Assembly: GCA_018223415.1 (NCBI GenBank)
Contig: JAGTTQ010000001.1
Span: forward strand, 2,143,865 to 2,207,864
DNA: 64,000 nt
Reading direction: 5' to 3'
Source of the DNA: Eubacteriaceae bacterium Marseille-Q4139
GTDB lineage: Bacteria; Bacillota; Clostridia; Lachnospirales; Lachnospiraceae
Under the pieces are notes generated by a model that saw nothing but the letters and a program-made list of their open reading frames with translations, had not been told where the DNA came from and searched no databases. This document shows positions 57,301-64,000 of the stretch, one piece after another (the stretch's first letter is position 1; each line of letters begins with the position of its first letter). Both the position numbers and the translations under genes were made by a program.

Positions 57301-58599
57301 TTACAGGAGACTGCGAAGCTTTCCGGCAAGGTACAGCGGCATGTTGGTAATCAGACCGTTTTTCAGATATCCGCGTTTGGAGAAACGGATGGCGTGCGCC
57401 GGTTGATGCTCGTTCACGTAACGCTTAAAAGCTGGTGCAGATTTGTCTTCGTCTCCCTTGACCTCTACCGGAATGATTTCCGTACCGTTCTGCAAGACGA
57501 AGTCAATCTCCCCGCTGCGGTCGGCGAAGTACCGAGGCGGCGCCTCAAACTGTCCGCAAAGCTGCTGCAAGACATAGTTTTCGGTCAGCGGCCCTTTGAA
57601 TTGATAGTCATTCTGCAAGAGGATGGCGCTGTTGTCGATGCCTGCCATGTGCTTAAGCAGCCCCGTGTCAAAGACAAAAAGCTTGAAAGCATCCAGCTTA
57701 TCAAAGGCTGCAAGGGGATGTTCCATTTTCGAGACATTATAGACGCGGTTTAACATTCCGGCAGATACCAGCCATTCGATTGCTTCCTCGAATTCCCGTG
57801 CCCGTGCCCCTTCACGGACGGCGCCGTACATAAACTTTTCATTGGGCTTGGCAAGCTGCGCCACAATGCTGCGGAATACCATGAGGATGCGGCCGCTGTT
57901 AATCCGCCCGTTGTGCTTAGAAAAATCATTTTCATAGATTTCGATCAATTCGCGCTGTATCTGCGAAACCCTGGCCGGATCCCTGTGACGGATCCAGGAA
58001 GCCACGCACTCCGGCATCCCGCCGATAATAAGGTAGCAGTTATAGGCGTCCATCAGCCGGTCGTGGAAAAGTGTCTCAATCGCCTGTCCTTTTTCTATGG
58101 TACAGTAATACTGATAGAGGCTTTCATCTGTGGCCTGCAAAAATTCATCAAAGGTTAGAGGACGGATATTTAAAAGATTCACCATGCCGACAGGATAGGA
58201 TTTCGGCTGGGCAAGCAGCGTTCCCAGGAGGCTGCCGGCCGCAATGACATGGTATTCGTTGGCTTTTTCCCTGAAATACTTGAGCGCGTTTAAGGCCTCC
58301 GGGCATTCCTGAATTTCATCGAAGATGACAAGGGTTTTTTCGGGAAGGATTTTTTCACCGGCAATCAGGGAGAGAAGCTCCAAAATCCGCTGTGGGTTTT
58401 TATTGGTTTTAAAAATGGATTTCAGTTCCTCTTCCTCATCGAAATTGAAGTAGACATATTTTTCGTAGCAGGTTTTCCCGAACTCCTTCATGAGCCAGGT
58501 TTTTCCCGTTTGCCGCGCGCCTTTGAGCACCATTGGCTTACGGTCATCGTCTGTTTTCCAGCGGATCAAATCCTGGATTGCATTCCGCTTCACCTGCAT
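57301..58599 (-). CDS. AAA+ ATPase with DUF4143 domain
   Basis: The 432-residue protein has an N-terminal ATPase (Walker A LKGARQTGKTWL about 26-37; Walker B TLVIFDEIQECPEALNALKYF) and a C-terminal DUF4143 domain with a PD-(D/E)XK-like core (RSGEIDFVLQNGTEIIPVEVKG, i.e. E-x-D...V-E-x-K). Such proteins are widespread orphan ATPases with no agreed function; a defensive or mobile-element link is often suspected. The ATG at 58599 follows AAAGGACGGTG. The 5' region carries three direct repeats. Confidence 0.87.
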   Translation of the reverse strand: MQVKRNAIQDLIRWKTDDDRKPMVLKGARQTGKTWLMKEFGKTCYEKYVYFNFDEEEELKSIFKTNKNPQRILELLSLIAGEKILPEKTLVIFDEIQECPEALNALKYFREKANEYHVIAAGSLLGTLLAQPKSYPVGMVNLLNIRPLTFDEFLQATDESLYQYYCTIEKGQAIETLFHDRLMDAYNCYLIIGGMPECVASWIRHRDPARVSQIQRELIEIYENDFSKHNGRINSGRILMVFRSIVAQLAKPNEKFMYGAVREGARAREFEEAIEWLVSAGMLNRVYNVSKMEHPLAAFDKLDAFKLFVFDTGLLKHMAGIDNSAILLQNDYQFKGPLTENYVLQQLCGQFEAPPRYFADRSGEIDFVLQNGTEIIPVEVKGDEDKSAPAFKRYVNEHQPAHAIRFSKRGYLKNGLITNMPLYLAGKLRSLL

Positions 58600-58631
58600 C
58601 ACCGTCCTTTCTTTAAAACAAGTATAGTTTA

Positions 58632-58709
58632 ACACGTTTTTACGGTGATTACAAACAAGAATTACACATTTTTACAACAAAAATCACAATAAAATTACAC
58701 GTTTTTACA
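58632..58709. repeat. Three direct repeats upstream of the DUF4143 ATPase gene
   Basis: ACACGTTTTTAC-G (58632-58644), ACACATTTTTACA (58664-58676) and ACACGTTTTTACA (58697-58709) repeat every 32-33 bp, about three helical turns. They lie directly upstream of the ATPase start and could be sites for a regulator. The remaining 58710-58819 region is AT-rich and shows no gene. Confidence 0.6.
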
Positions 58710-58819
58710 AAAAATCAACTCATATAATCACTGTTTTCCGGCTGCTCATCTTCTCTCCCAGTATTTCCCAAAATCCGTCGAATAAAATAGGATTCCCCAC
58801 ATAAAATATCAGATAAAAC

Positions 58820-58849
58820 TTGATTATCGACCATAAAATATGATAAAAT
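58820..58849 (+). promoter_or_regulatory. Promoter of the oxidoreductase-hydrogenase operon
   Basis: TTGATT (58820-58825), 18-base spacer, TAAAAT (58844-58849). Confidence 0.65.
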
Positions 58850-58932
58850 CAGGGAAACGCACCTGCCAAAGGGGGAAGATGCGCGTCCCGCTTTGCCTGC
58901 GGAAACCATCATGCGAAAAGGAGACTTAAATT

Positions 58933-60765
58933 ATGAGCAGATTGGAAATCATTTCTCCGAATCGAGCGCGGATTGTCATGGAAGGGCTTTACAAAGATCT
59001 GGAGCGGAGGATCGAATCAAGCCCGCCCGGACTCTGTCCCGTGGACATGGCCCGCGCTTTTTTGGAGCTCTGCCACGCCCAGACCTGCGGGAAATGCGTG
59101 CCCTGCCGGATCGGCCTTGGGCAGCTAAACCAGCTGATCCGCGACGTTTTGGGCGGGAAAGCCACAATGGAAACCCTGGATCTGATGGAAAAAACTGCCC
59201 TTTCCATCATGGAGTCCGCAGACTGTGCCATTGGCTACGAAGCAGCCAATATGGTGTACAAGGGACTGATCGGTTACCGGGACGACTATGTGGGGCACAT
59301 TAAGAACGGACGCTGTACATGTACATACAACCAGCCGGTGCCCTGCGTGACGCTCTGTCCGGCTCACGTGGACATTCCCGGCTATGTGGCGCTTGTGGGC
59401 GAAGGGCGGTACGCGGACGCCATCCGGCTGATCCGTAAGGATAATCCGTTCCCGACCACCTGCGGCTTCATCTGTGAGCATCCCTGCGAGGCCAGGTGCC
59501 GCCGGAACATGGTGGACGCGCCCATCAACATCCGCGGCATCAAGCGGTTTGCTGCCGATTATGCCGGCGTTGTGGAACCGCCGAAATGCATGCCGTCCAC
59601 AGGCAAGCGCATCGCCGTCGTGGGAGGCGGCCCGGGCGGATTAAGCGCGGCTTACTACCTTCAGCTCATGGGACATCAGACGACCGTATTTGAGATGCTT
59701 CCGAAGCTCGGCGGCATGTTAAGGTACGGCATTCCCAATTACCGCCTGCCGAAAGACCGGCTGGAGGACGATATCAACAGCATTTTAAAGACCGGCGTAA
59801 AAGTGAAGTTCGGCGTCAAGGTGGGCCGCGACGTGACGATCCAGAAGCTGCGCTCGGAATATGACGCTGTCTTAATCACCATCGGCGCCAGCGCAGACAG
59901 GCGTCTCGGGCTGCCAGGCGAGGATGCCGAGGGCGTGCTTTCGGCTGTGGAATTCCTGCGGAATGTGGGCATGGACGAGATGATGGATATGACCGGCAAA
60001 GAGGTCGTCGTCATTGGCGGCGGCAACGTCTCCATGGACGTGGTTCGGACGGCCAAGCGGTTCGGTGCGAAGAAGGTGAGCATCCTGTACCGCCGCCGCA
60101 GAAACGACATGACGGCCCTGCCGACGGAAATTGAGGGGGCCATCGCCGAGGGCGTTGAAATCCTGACCTTGAAGGCGCCAGCGTCTCTTGACGTGGATGA
60201 GGACGGAAAAATCCGCGGCGTTTACGCGGCGCCCCAGATCATCAGTGCTATCAAGGACGGCCGCGCCAGCGTGAAGAATTCCGGCGAGCCGGATGTTTAT
60301 ATTCCCTGCGATCTTTTGATCCGTGCCATCGGCCAGGCCATTGAGTACACCCATTTTGAGGAAGCCGGAGTCCCGGTTTCCCGCGGAAAGATCATCACCC
60401 AGAGCAGCGGTGCCTTTGAGAATATGCCGGGCGTCTTCGCCGGCGGTGACTGTGCCAGCGGGCCGGCGTCGGTGATCCAGGCCATCGCTGCGGCGAAGGT
60501 GGTGGCGGCCAACATCGACGAATACCTGGGCTACCGCCATGAGATCACCTGCGACGTGGAGATCCCTGAGCCCAACCTGGAAGACCGCCTGCCCTGCGGC
60601 CGCGTGAACATGACGGAGCGGGAGGCCTGCGAACGGATCCATGACTTTGAAGGCGTGGAGAACTGCATGACGGAGAAAGAGGCGCATCAGGAGGCGTCCA
60701 GATGCCTGCGCTGCGATCATTTCGGATACGGAATCTTTAAGGGAGGCAGGGAAAAATTATGGTAA
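58933..60765 (+). CDS. NuoF-tail/GltD-like NAD(P)-dependent FAD oxidoreductase, hydrogenase partner
   Basis: The 610-residue protein fuses three parts. Residues 1-110 match the C-terminal [4Fe-4S] domain of NuoF (HAQTCGKCVPCRIGLGQL). Next is the GltD-type N-terminal Cys domain (CVTLCPAHVDIPGYVALV; CGFICEHPCEARCRR) for two [4Fe-4S] clusters. The rest is the GltD FAD/NAD(P) module with VVGGGPGGLSAAYYL (about 228), VVIGGGNVSMDVVRTA (about 357) and GVFAGGDCASGPASV (about 493). It should pass electrons between NAD(P)H and its neighbour, whose start overlaps its stop by seven bases. Glutamate-synthase-like partners are known for group A2 [FeFe] hydrogenases. RBS AAAAGGAG. Confidence 0.88.
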   Translation: MSRLEIISPNRARIVMEGLYKDLERRIESSPPGLCPVDMARAFLELCHAQTCGKCVPCRIGLGQLNQLIRDVLGGKATMETLDLMEKTALSIMESADCAIGYEAANMVYKGLIGYRDDYVGHIKNGRCTCTYNQPVPCVTLCPAHVDIPGYVALVGEGRYADAIRLIRKDNPFPTTCGFICEHPCEARCRRNMVDAPINIRGIKRFAADYAGVVEPPKCMPSTGKRIAVVGGGPGGLSAAYYLQLMGHQTTVFEMLPKLGGMLRYGIPNYRLPKDRLEDDINSILKTGVKVKFGVKVGRDVTIQKLRSEYDAVLITIGASADRRLGLPGEDAEGVLSAVEFLRNVGMDEMMDMTGKEVVVIGGGNVSMDVVRTAKRFGAKKVSILYRRRRNDMTALPTEIEGAIAEGVEILTLKAPASLDVDEDGKIRGVYAAPQIISAIKDGRASVKNSGEPDVYIPCDLLIRAIGQAIEYTHFEEAGVPVSRGKIITQSSGAFENMPGVFAGGDCASGPASVIQAIAAAKVVAANIDEYLGYRHEITCDVEIPEPNLEDRLPCGRVNMTEREACERIHDFEGVENCMTEKEAHQEASRCLRCDHFGYGIFKGGREKLW

Positions 60766-62489
60766 ATATTACGATTGACGGAAAGAAAATTTCGGTAAAA
60801 GAGAATACGACAATCATGGAAGCTGCCGCCGCCTGCGGGATCCCGATTCCGAAGCTCTGCTATTTGAAGGATATCAACGAGATTGCCGCCTGCCGTGTTT
60901 GTGTCGTGGAGGTGGAAGGGAAAAAAAGGCTGATTACCTCCTGCAACAACGTGGCCGAGGAAGGCATGGTGATCTACACCAACAGCAAGAAGGTCAGAAA
61001 CCACAGGCGCAACACGGTGCAGCTCATCCTGTCTCAGCATGATACCCGCTGTGTCGCATGTCCGCGCTGCGGAAACTGCAGTCTCCAGAACATCGCAAGG
61101 GACTTGAACATCCTGGAAATCCCCTTTAAGCAGGAGCCGGAGTACCGGCCGTGGAACCGGGAATTCCCGTTAATCCGCAATTCGGAAAAGTGCATCAAAT
61201 GCATGCGCTGCGTCCAGATCTGCGACAAGGTTCAGGGGCTCGGCGTTTGGGACGTGGAAGGAACCGGCTCCCGGACGACCATCAACGTGTCCGGCTTAAA
61301 GACCATCGAGACGGCCGACTGTTCCCTCTGCGGCCAGTGCATTACCCACTGCCCGGTGGGTGCGCTGACGGCCAGGGATGATACGGAAAAGGTCTGGGAG
61401 GCCATTGAAAACGATGACATGGTTGTCGTGGCCCAGGTGGCTCCGGCTGTCCGTGCCGCATGGGGCGAGGAGCTTGGCCTCTCGCCGGACGAAGCCGGCA
61501 TCGGAAAAATCATGGACGCCTTAAAGCGCATGGGCGTGGATTATGTGTTTGATACGGTGTTCTCCGCGGATCTTACGATCATGGAGGAAGGAAACGAGTT
61601 TGTGAAACGGTTCACAAGCGGAGAGCTTTCGGAGCGGCCCATGTTCACATCCTGCTGTCCCGGCTGGCTCCGGTTCGTGAAGAGCCAGTTCCCGCAGCTC
61701 GTGAAATACCTGTCCACAGCAAAATCGCCGCAGCAGATGTTCGGCGCCGTCATGAAGACGTATTTTGCGGAGAAAATCGGCGTTCCGCCGGAGAAGATTT
61801 TCACCGTGTCCGTAATGCCCTGTGTGGCGAAAAAGAGCGAGCGTGAGATGGAGTTATTCTACGGCGAATATGCCGGCCATGACATCGACGCGGTCATCAC
61901 GACAAGGGAGTTAGTGAAGATGATCCGCTCGGCGCACATAAGCCCTGAGACGTTGACAGAGATCGAGAGCGACAGCCCGATGCACGACGGAACCGGCGCC
62001 GGCGTGATCTTCGGTGCAACCGGCGGCGTCATGGAGGCGGCCCTGCGGTCGGCTTACTATATTATTAAAAAGGAAAATCCGCCGGCCGATGCGTTCCGCG
62101 CCGTAAGAAGCGAGGGATTCGGCGCCAACGAAGGCGTTCAGGAGGCGGAATTCCAGATCGGCGATATTACAGTCCGGACGGCTGCCGTCAGCGGGCTTGG
62201 AAATACGAGACGGCTCCTGGAGAGAATCGAGCGCGGCGAGGCCCACTACGACTTCGTAGAGGTTATGGCATGTCCCGGCGGCTGCGTTGGCGGCGGCGGA
62301 CAGCCGATCCACGACGGTGAGGAGCTGGCGTTCTTACGCGGAAAGAAGCTTTACGCCCTCGATGCCGAGGCAGAAATCCGCTATTCCCACGAGAACCCGG
62401 ATATTCAGAGGCTGTACGGAGAATATTTCGGAGCGCCCATGTCTTATCGGTCACATATGCTTTTGCATACGGAGCATCAAAAGAAATAG
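60759..62489 (+). CDS. hydA: [FeFe] hydrogenase, group A
   Basis: The 576-residue enzyme interconverts H+ and H2. The N-terminus is a plant-type [2Fe-2S] domain (C34, C45, C48, C62), then the His-ligated cluster HDTRCVACPRCGNC (94-107), two [4Fe-4S] sites (CIKCMRCVQIC, CSLCGQCITHC), and the H-cluster domain: TSCCPGW (297-303), MPCVAKKSE (353-361) and EVMACPGGCVGGGGQP near 495-510. All ligand and proton-relay Cys are present. It lacks the C-terminal small-subunit extension of bifurcating HydA, fitting the group with a GltD-like partner. Maturases HydEFG are not in the window. Confidence 0.93.
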   Translation: MVNITIDGKKISVKENTTIMEAAAACGIPIPKLCYLKDINEIAACRVCVVEVEGKKRLITSCNNVAEEGMVIYTNSKKVRNHRRNTVQLILSQHDTRCVACPRCGNCSLQNIARDLNILEIPFKQEPEYRPWNREFPLIRNSEKCIKCMRCVQICDKVQGLGVWDVEGTGSRTTINVSGLKTIETADCSLCGQCITHCPVGALTARDDTEKVWEAIENDDMVVVAQVAPAVRAAWGEELGLSPDEAGIGKIMDALKRMGVDYVFDTVFSADLTIMEEGNEFVKRFTSGELSERPMFTSCCPGWLRFVKSQFPQLVKYLSTAKSPQQMFGAVMKTYFAEKIGVPPEKIFTVSVMPCVAKKSEREMELFYGEYAGHDIDAVITTRELVKMIRSAHISPETLTEIESDSPMHDGTGAGVIFGATGGVMEAALRSAYYIIKKENPPADAFRAVRSEGFGANEGVQEAEFQIGDITVRTAAVSGLGNTRRLLERIERGEAHYDFVEVMACPGGCVGGGGQPIHDGEELAFLRGKKLYALDAEAEIRYSHENPDIQRLYGEYFGAPMSYRSHMLLHTEHQKK

Positions 62490-62506
62490 GGACAAAGGTA
62501 ACGGAA

Positions 62507-62541
62507 AGCCCCTGGCCGCGCGATTGGCGCAGCCAGGGGCT
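62507..62541 (+). terminator. Hairpin after hydA
   Basis: AGCCCCTGGC (62507-62516) pairs with GCCAGGGGCT (62532-62541); no T run follows, so it may act by stabilising the RNA. Confidence 0.55.
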
Positions 62542-62693
62542 CTAATAAACGCAGGAGAGTCATCAGTGCCGCATGGAAAAACCACCCTCAAAATTTTTCC
62601 ACCCCCTTGCCACCACCCCTCAAACCTGATAAAATGAAATTCCAGGGCGCTGAAAAAGGGCCCTTAAAGGCGTGCAAAGGAGAATTACAAAAA

Positions 62694-63269
62694 ATGTTTA
62701 TCATAGCAGGACTTGGGAACCCCACGAGGGAGTACGAAGGGACGCGGCACAACGCCGGTTTTATGGTCATGGATGCGCTGGCCGACAAGCTGGGGACGGA
62801 TATTTCCGAGAAAAAGCACAAGGCCCTCTGCGGCCGCGGCGTCATTGGAGGCGAAAAGGTCATTCTTTTAAAGCCCCAGACATATATGAATTCCAGCGGG
62901 GAAAGTATCCGGGCGGCTGCTGATTATTATAAGGTAGATCCGGAAGACATCCTGGTGGTTTACGACGACATCAGCCTGGCGCCGGGCCAGCTCAGGATCC
63001 GCGCGAAGGGCAGCGCCGGCGGCCACAACGGCATCAAAAGCATCATCGCCCATCTCGGCACCCAGGAATTTCCGCGGGTGAAGGTGGGCGTCGGCGAGAA
63101 GCCGCCCAGAATGGATCTGGCAGACTATGTGCTCGGGCATTTTTCCGCCGAGGAGAAGAAAATCATGGAGCAGGCGGTAAAGGAAGCGGCTGACGCTGTC
63201 TGCGAGATTGTTTCCGAGGGAATCGACAAGGCCATGAACGATCACAACGCAAAAAAAGAAGGCAGATAG
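62694..63269 (+). CDS. pth: Peptidyl-tRNA hydrolase
   Basis: This enzyme recycles peptidyl-tRNA released by stalled ribosomes. The 191 residues show FIIAGLGNPTREYEGTRHNAGFM with the catalytic His, LLKPQTYMNSSGESI, VVYDDISLAPGQLRI with the active Asp, and KGSAGGHNGIKSI. ATG at 62694 follows AAAGGAG. The order pth-mfd is conserved in Firmicutes. Confidence 0.95.
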   Translation: MFIIAGLGNPTREYEGTRHNAGFMVMDALADKLGTDISEKKHKALCGRGVIGGEKVILLKPQTYMNSSGESIRAAADYYKVDPEDILVVYDDISLAPGQLRIRAKGSAGGHNGIKSIIAHLGTQEFPRVKVGVGEKPPRMDLADYVLGHFSAEEKKIMEQAVKEAADAVCEIVSEGIDKAMNDHNAKKEGR

Positions 63270-63299
63270 GCCGGAAAAACGCATGCATGGGAGGCGCGT

Positions 63300-64000
63300 A
63301 TGGGAGAAATATTTGCAAATCCGCTCACAGAGCTGGCGGAATATACGGACATCGAGCGGGATCTTTCGCTGGGACGCGGCCCCGTGCAGCTTTGCGGGGT
63401 GACGGATTCCCAGAAGGTGCACCTGATGCACGGGCTGACGGAGAAAAAAGCGTGGAAGCTCATCGTGACCTACGATGACACCAGAGCCAGGGAAATTTAC
63501 GACGATTTCTGCTATTTTGAGAAAAATACGTGGCTGTACCCGGCCAGGGATCTTTTGTTTTACAGCTCGGACATCCACGGAAACCTCTTGACGAGACAGC
63601 GGATGCAGGTGTTTTCCAGACTGATCGAGGAGGAAGGCGGCGTCGTGGTGACGACGCTTGACGGCCTGATGGATCATCTGCTCCCGCTTTCCATGATAAA
63701 GGAGAGCTGCCTTCATCTTTCCGGCGGCCAGCTTCTTGATTTAAAGGAGACGGCAGAGTGGCTCGTCTCCATGGGTTATGAGCGGATGGGGCAGGTGGAC
63801 GGCATGGGCCAGTTCTCCATCCGCGGCGGAATCCTGGACATTTTCCCGCTGACCGAGGAACAGCCTTTGCGAATTGAGCTGTGGGGCGACGAGGTGGATT
63901 CGATCCGCACCTTCGACCCGGAGAGCCAGCGTTCCATCGCCCAGCTTTCCGAGGCCGTCATCTACCCGGCGGCCGAGACAGTGTTGAAGGAAGAACAGGT
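63300..64000 (+). CDS. mfd: Transcription-repair coupling factor Mfd, N-terminal part (cut by window edge)
   Basis: The open frame starts at an ATG behind GGGAGG and runs off the right edge without a stop. The 233 visible residues match Mfd domains 1-2 (UvrB-homology): WLYPARDLLFYSSDIHGNLLTRQRMQVFSRL, VTTLDGLMDHLLP and GQFSIRGGILDIFPLTEEQPLRIELWGDEVDSIRTFDPESQRS. Mfd removes stalled RNA polymerase and recruits UvrA. It lies 30 bases behind pth. Confidence 0.93.
   Translation, partial: MGEIFANPLTELAEYTDIERDLSLGRGPVQLCGVTDSQKVHLMHGLTEKKAWKLIVTYDDTRAREIYDDFCYFEKNTWLYPARDLLFYSSDIHGNLLTRQRMQVFSRLIEEEGGVVVTTLDGLMDHLLPLSMIKESCLHLSGGQLLDLKETAEWLVSMGYERMGQVDGMGQFSIRGGILDIFPLTEEQPLRIELWGDEVDSIRTFDPESQRSIAQLSEAVIYPAAETVLKEEQ

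Noticed and set aside
1..64000. CRISPR array
   Set aside because: No run of regularly spaced identical repeats with unique spacers; the repeats at 58632 are only three and of promoter type.

Overview
The window looks like chromosome of an anaerobic, spore-forming member of the Clostridia, most likely a Lachnospiraceae-type gut bacterium. This is inferred from two different [FeFe] hydrogenases, a TM1266-type hydrogenase regulator, a fused 2-hydroxyacyl-CoA dehydratase activase of about 1,400 residues, SpoIIM, a Firmicute-type SOS box at recA, a BirA-controlled biotin operon and strong Shine-Dalgarno sequences. Most genes are GC-rich. AT-rich islands (about 1.2-2.8, 36.6-37.1, 53.6-54.9 and 58.6-58.9 kb) hold accessory genes, gene remnants and small regulatory units.

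Layout. 0-5.4 kb: a SnoaL-like fragment, a DUF3788 gene, tRNA-Leu(UAG), an S41 peptidase beside a broken radical SAM/SPASM remnant, a Uma2-family gene and a small remnant of a second one, a VOC protein, a GNAT-cytidine deaminase fusion and a GNAT. 5.4-12 kb: manganese exporter MntP behind a yybP-ykoY riboswitch with an overlapping terminator, a purine nucleoside phosphorylase, an ABC importer operon headed by the TM1266 regulator, and a divergent group B [FeFe] hydrogenase. 12-23.8 kb: an OmpR-type regulator with a YgiT/MqsA-like protein, a CitMHS citrate carrier, an AstE/AspA-type deacylase, a signalling block (histidine kinase, HPt, hybrid kinase, GGDEF cyclase), a MATE exporter and a broken CarD gene. 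23.8-36.6 kb: the dehydratase activase, a rhomboid-like zinc-ribbon protein, pyruvate kinase, LysA, bioB-bioD-bioA, a stem-loop repeat beside a truncated MATE gene, and a cytidylate kinase-like gene. 36.6-37.1 kb: a probable type I toxin-antitoxin locus. 37.2-48.4 kb: a lipoprotein esterase, an XRE regulator with an intracellular subtilase, a Pho-box-preceded Na/Pi cotransporter with a PhoB/PhoR pair, recA-recX, RNase Y and an HD hydrolase. 48.4-56 kb: a transcription unit for a 42-residue Cys/Met-rich peptide, metNIQ, proC, nudF-spoIIM, a broken YhcG-type gene and xerD. 56-64 kb: a threonine aldolase, a DUF4143 ATPase, a NuoF/GltD-like oxidoreductase with a group A [FeFe] hydrogenase, pth and the start of mfd.

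How the genes work together. Several units are self-contained control circuits visible in the DNA: Mn riboswitch to MntP; BirA operator to bioBDA; Pho boxes to Na/Pi carrier plus PhoBR; SOS box to recA. The two hydrogenases point to fermentative H2 metabolism. The most novel-looking pieces are the toxin-antitoxin locus, whose antisense RNA gene is a compressed collinear copy of the toxin gene; the Cys/Met-rich peptide unit; a 19-bp palindrome over the -10 of the group B hydrogenase; and a promoter whose -10 lies in the centre of a 14-bp inverted repeat ahead of the HPt gene.
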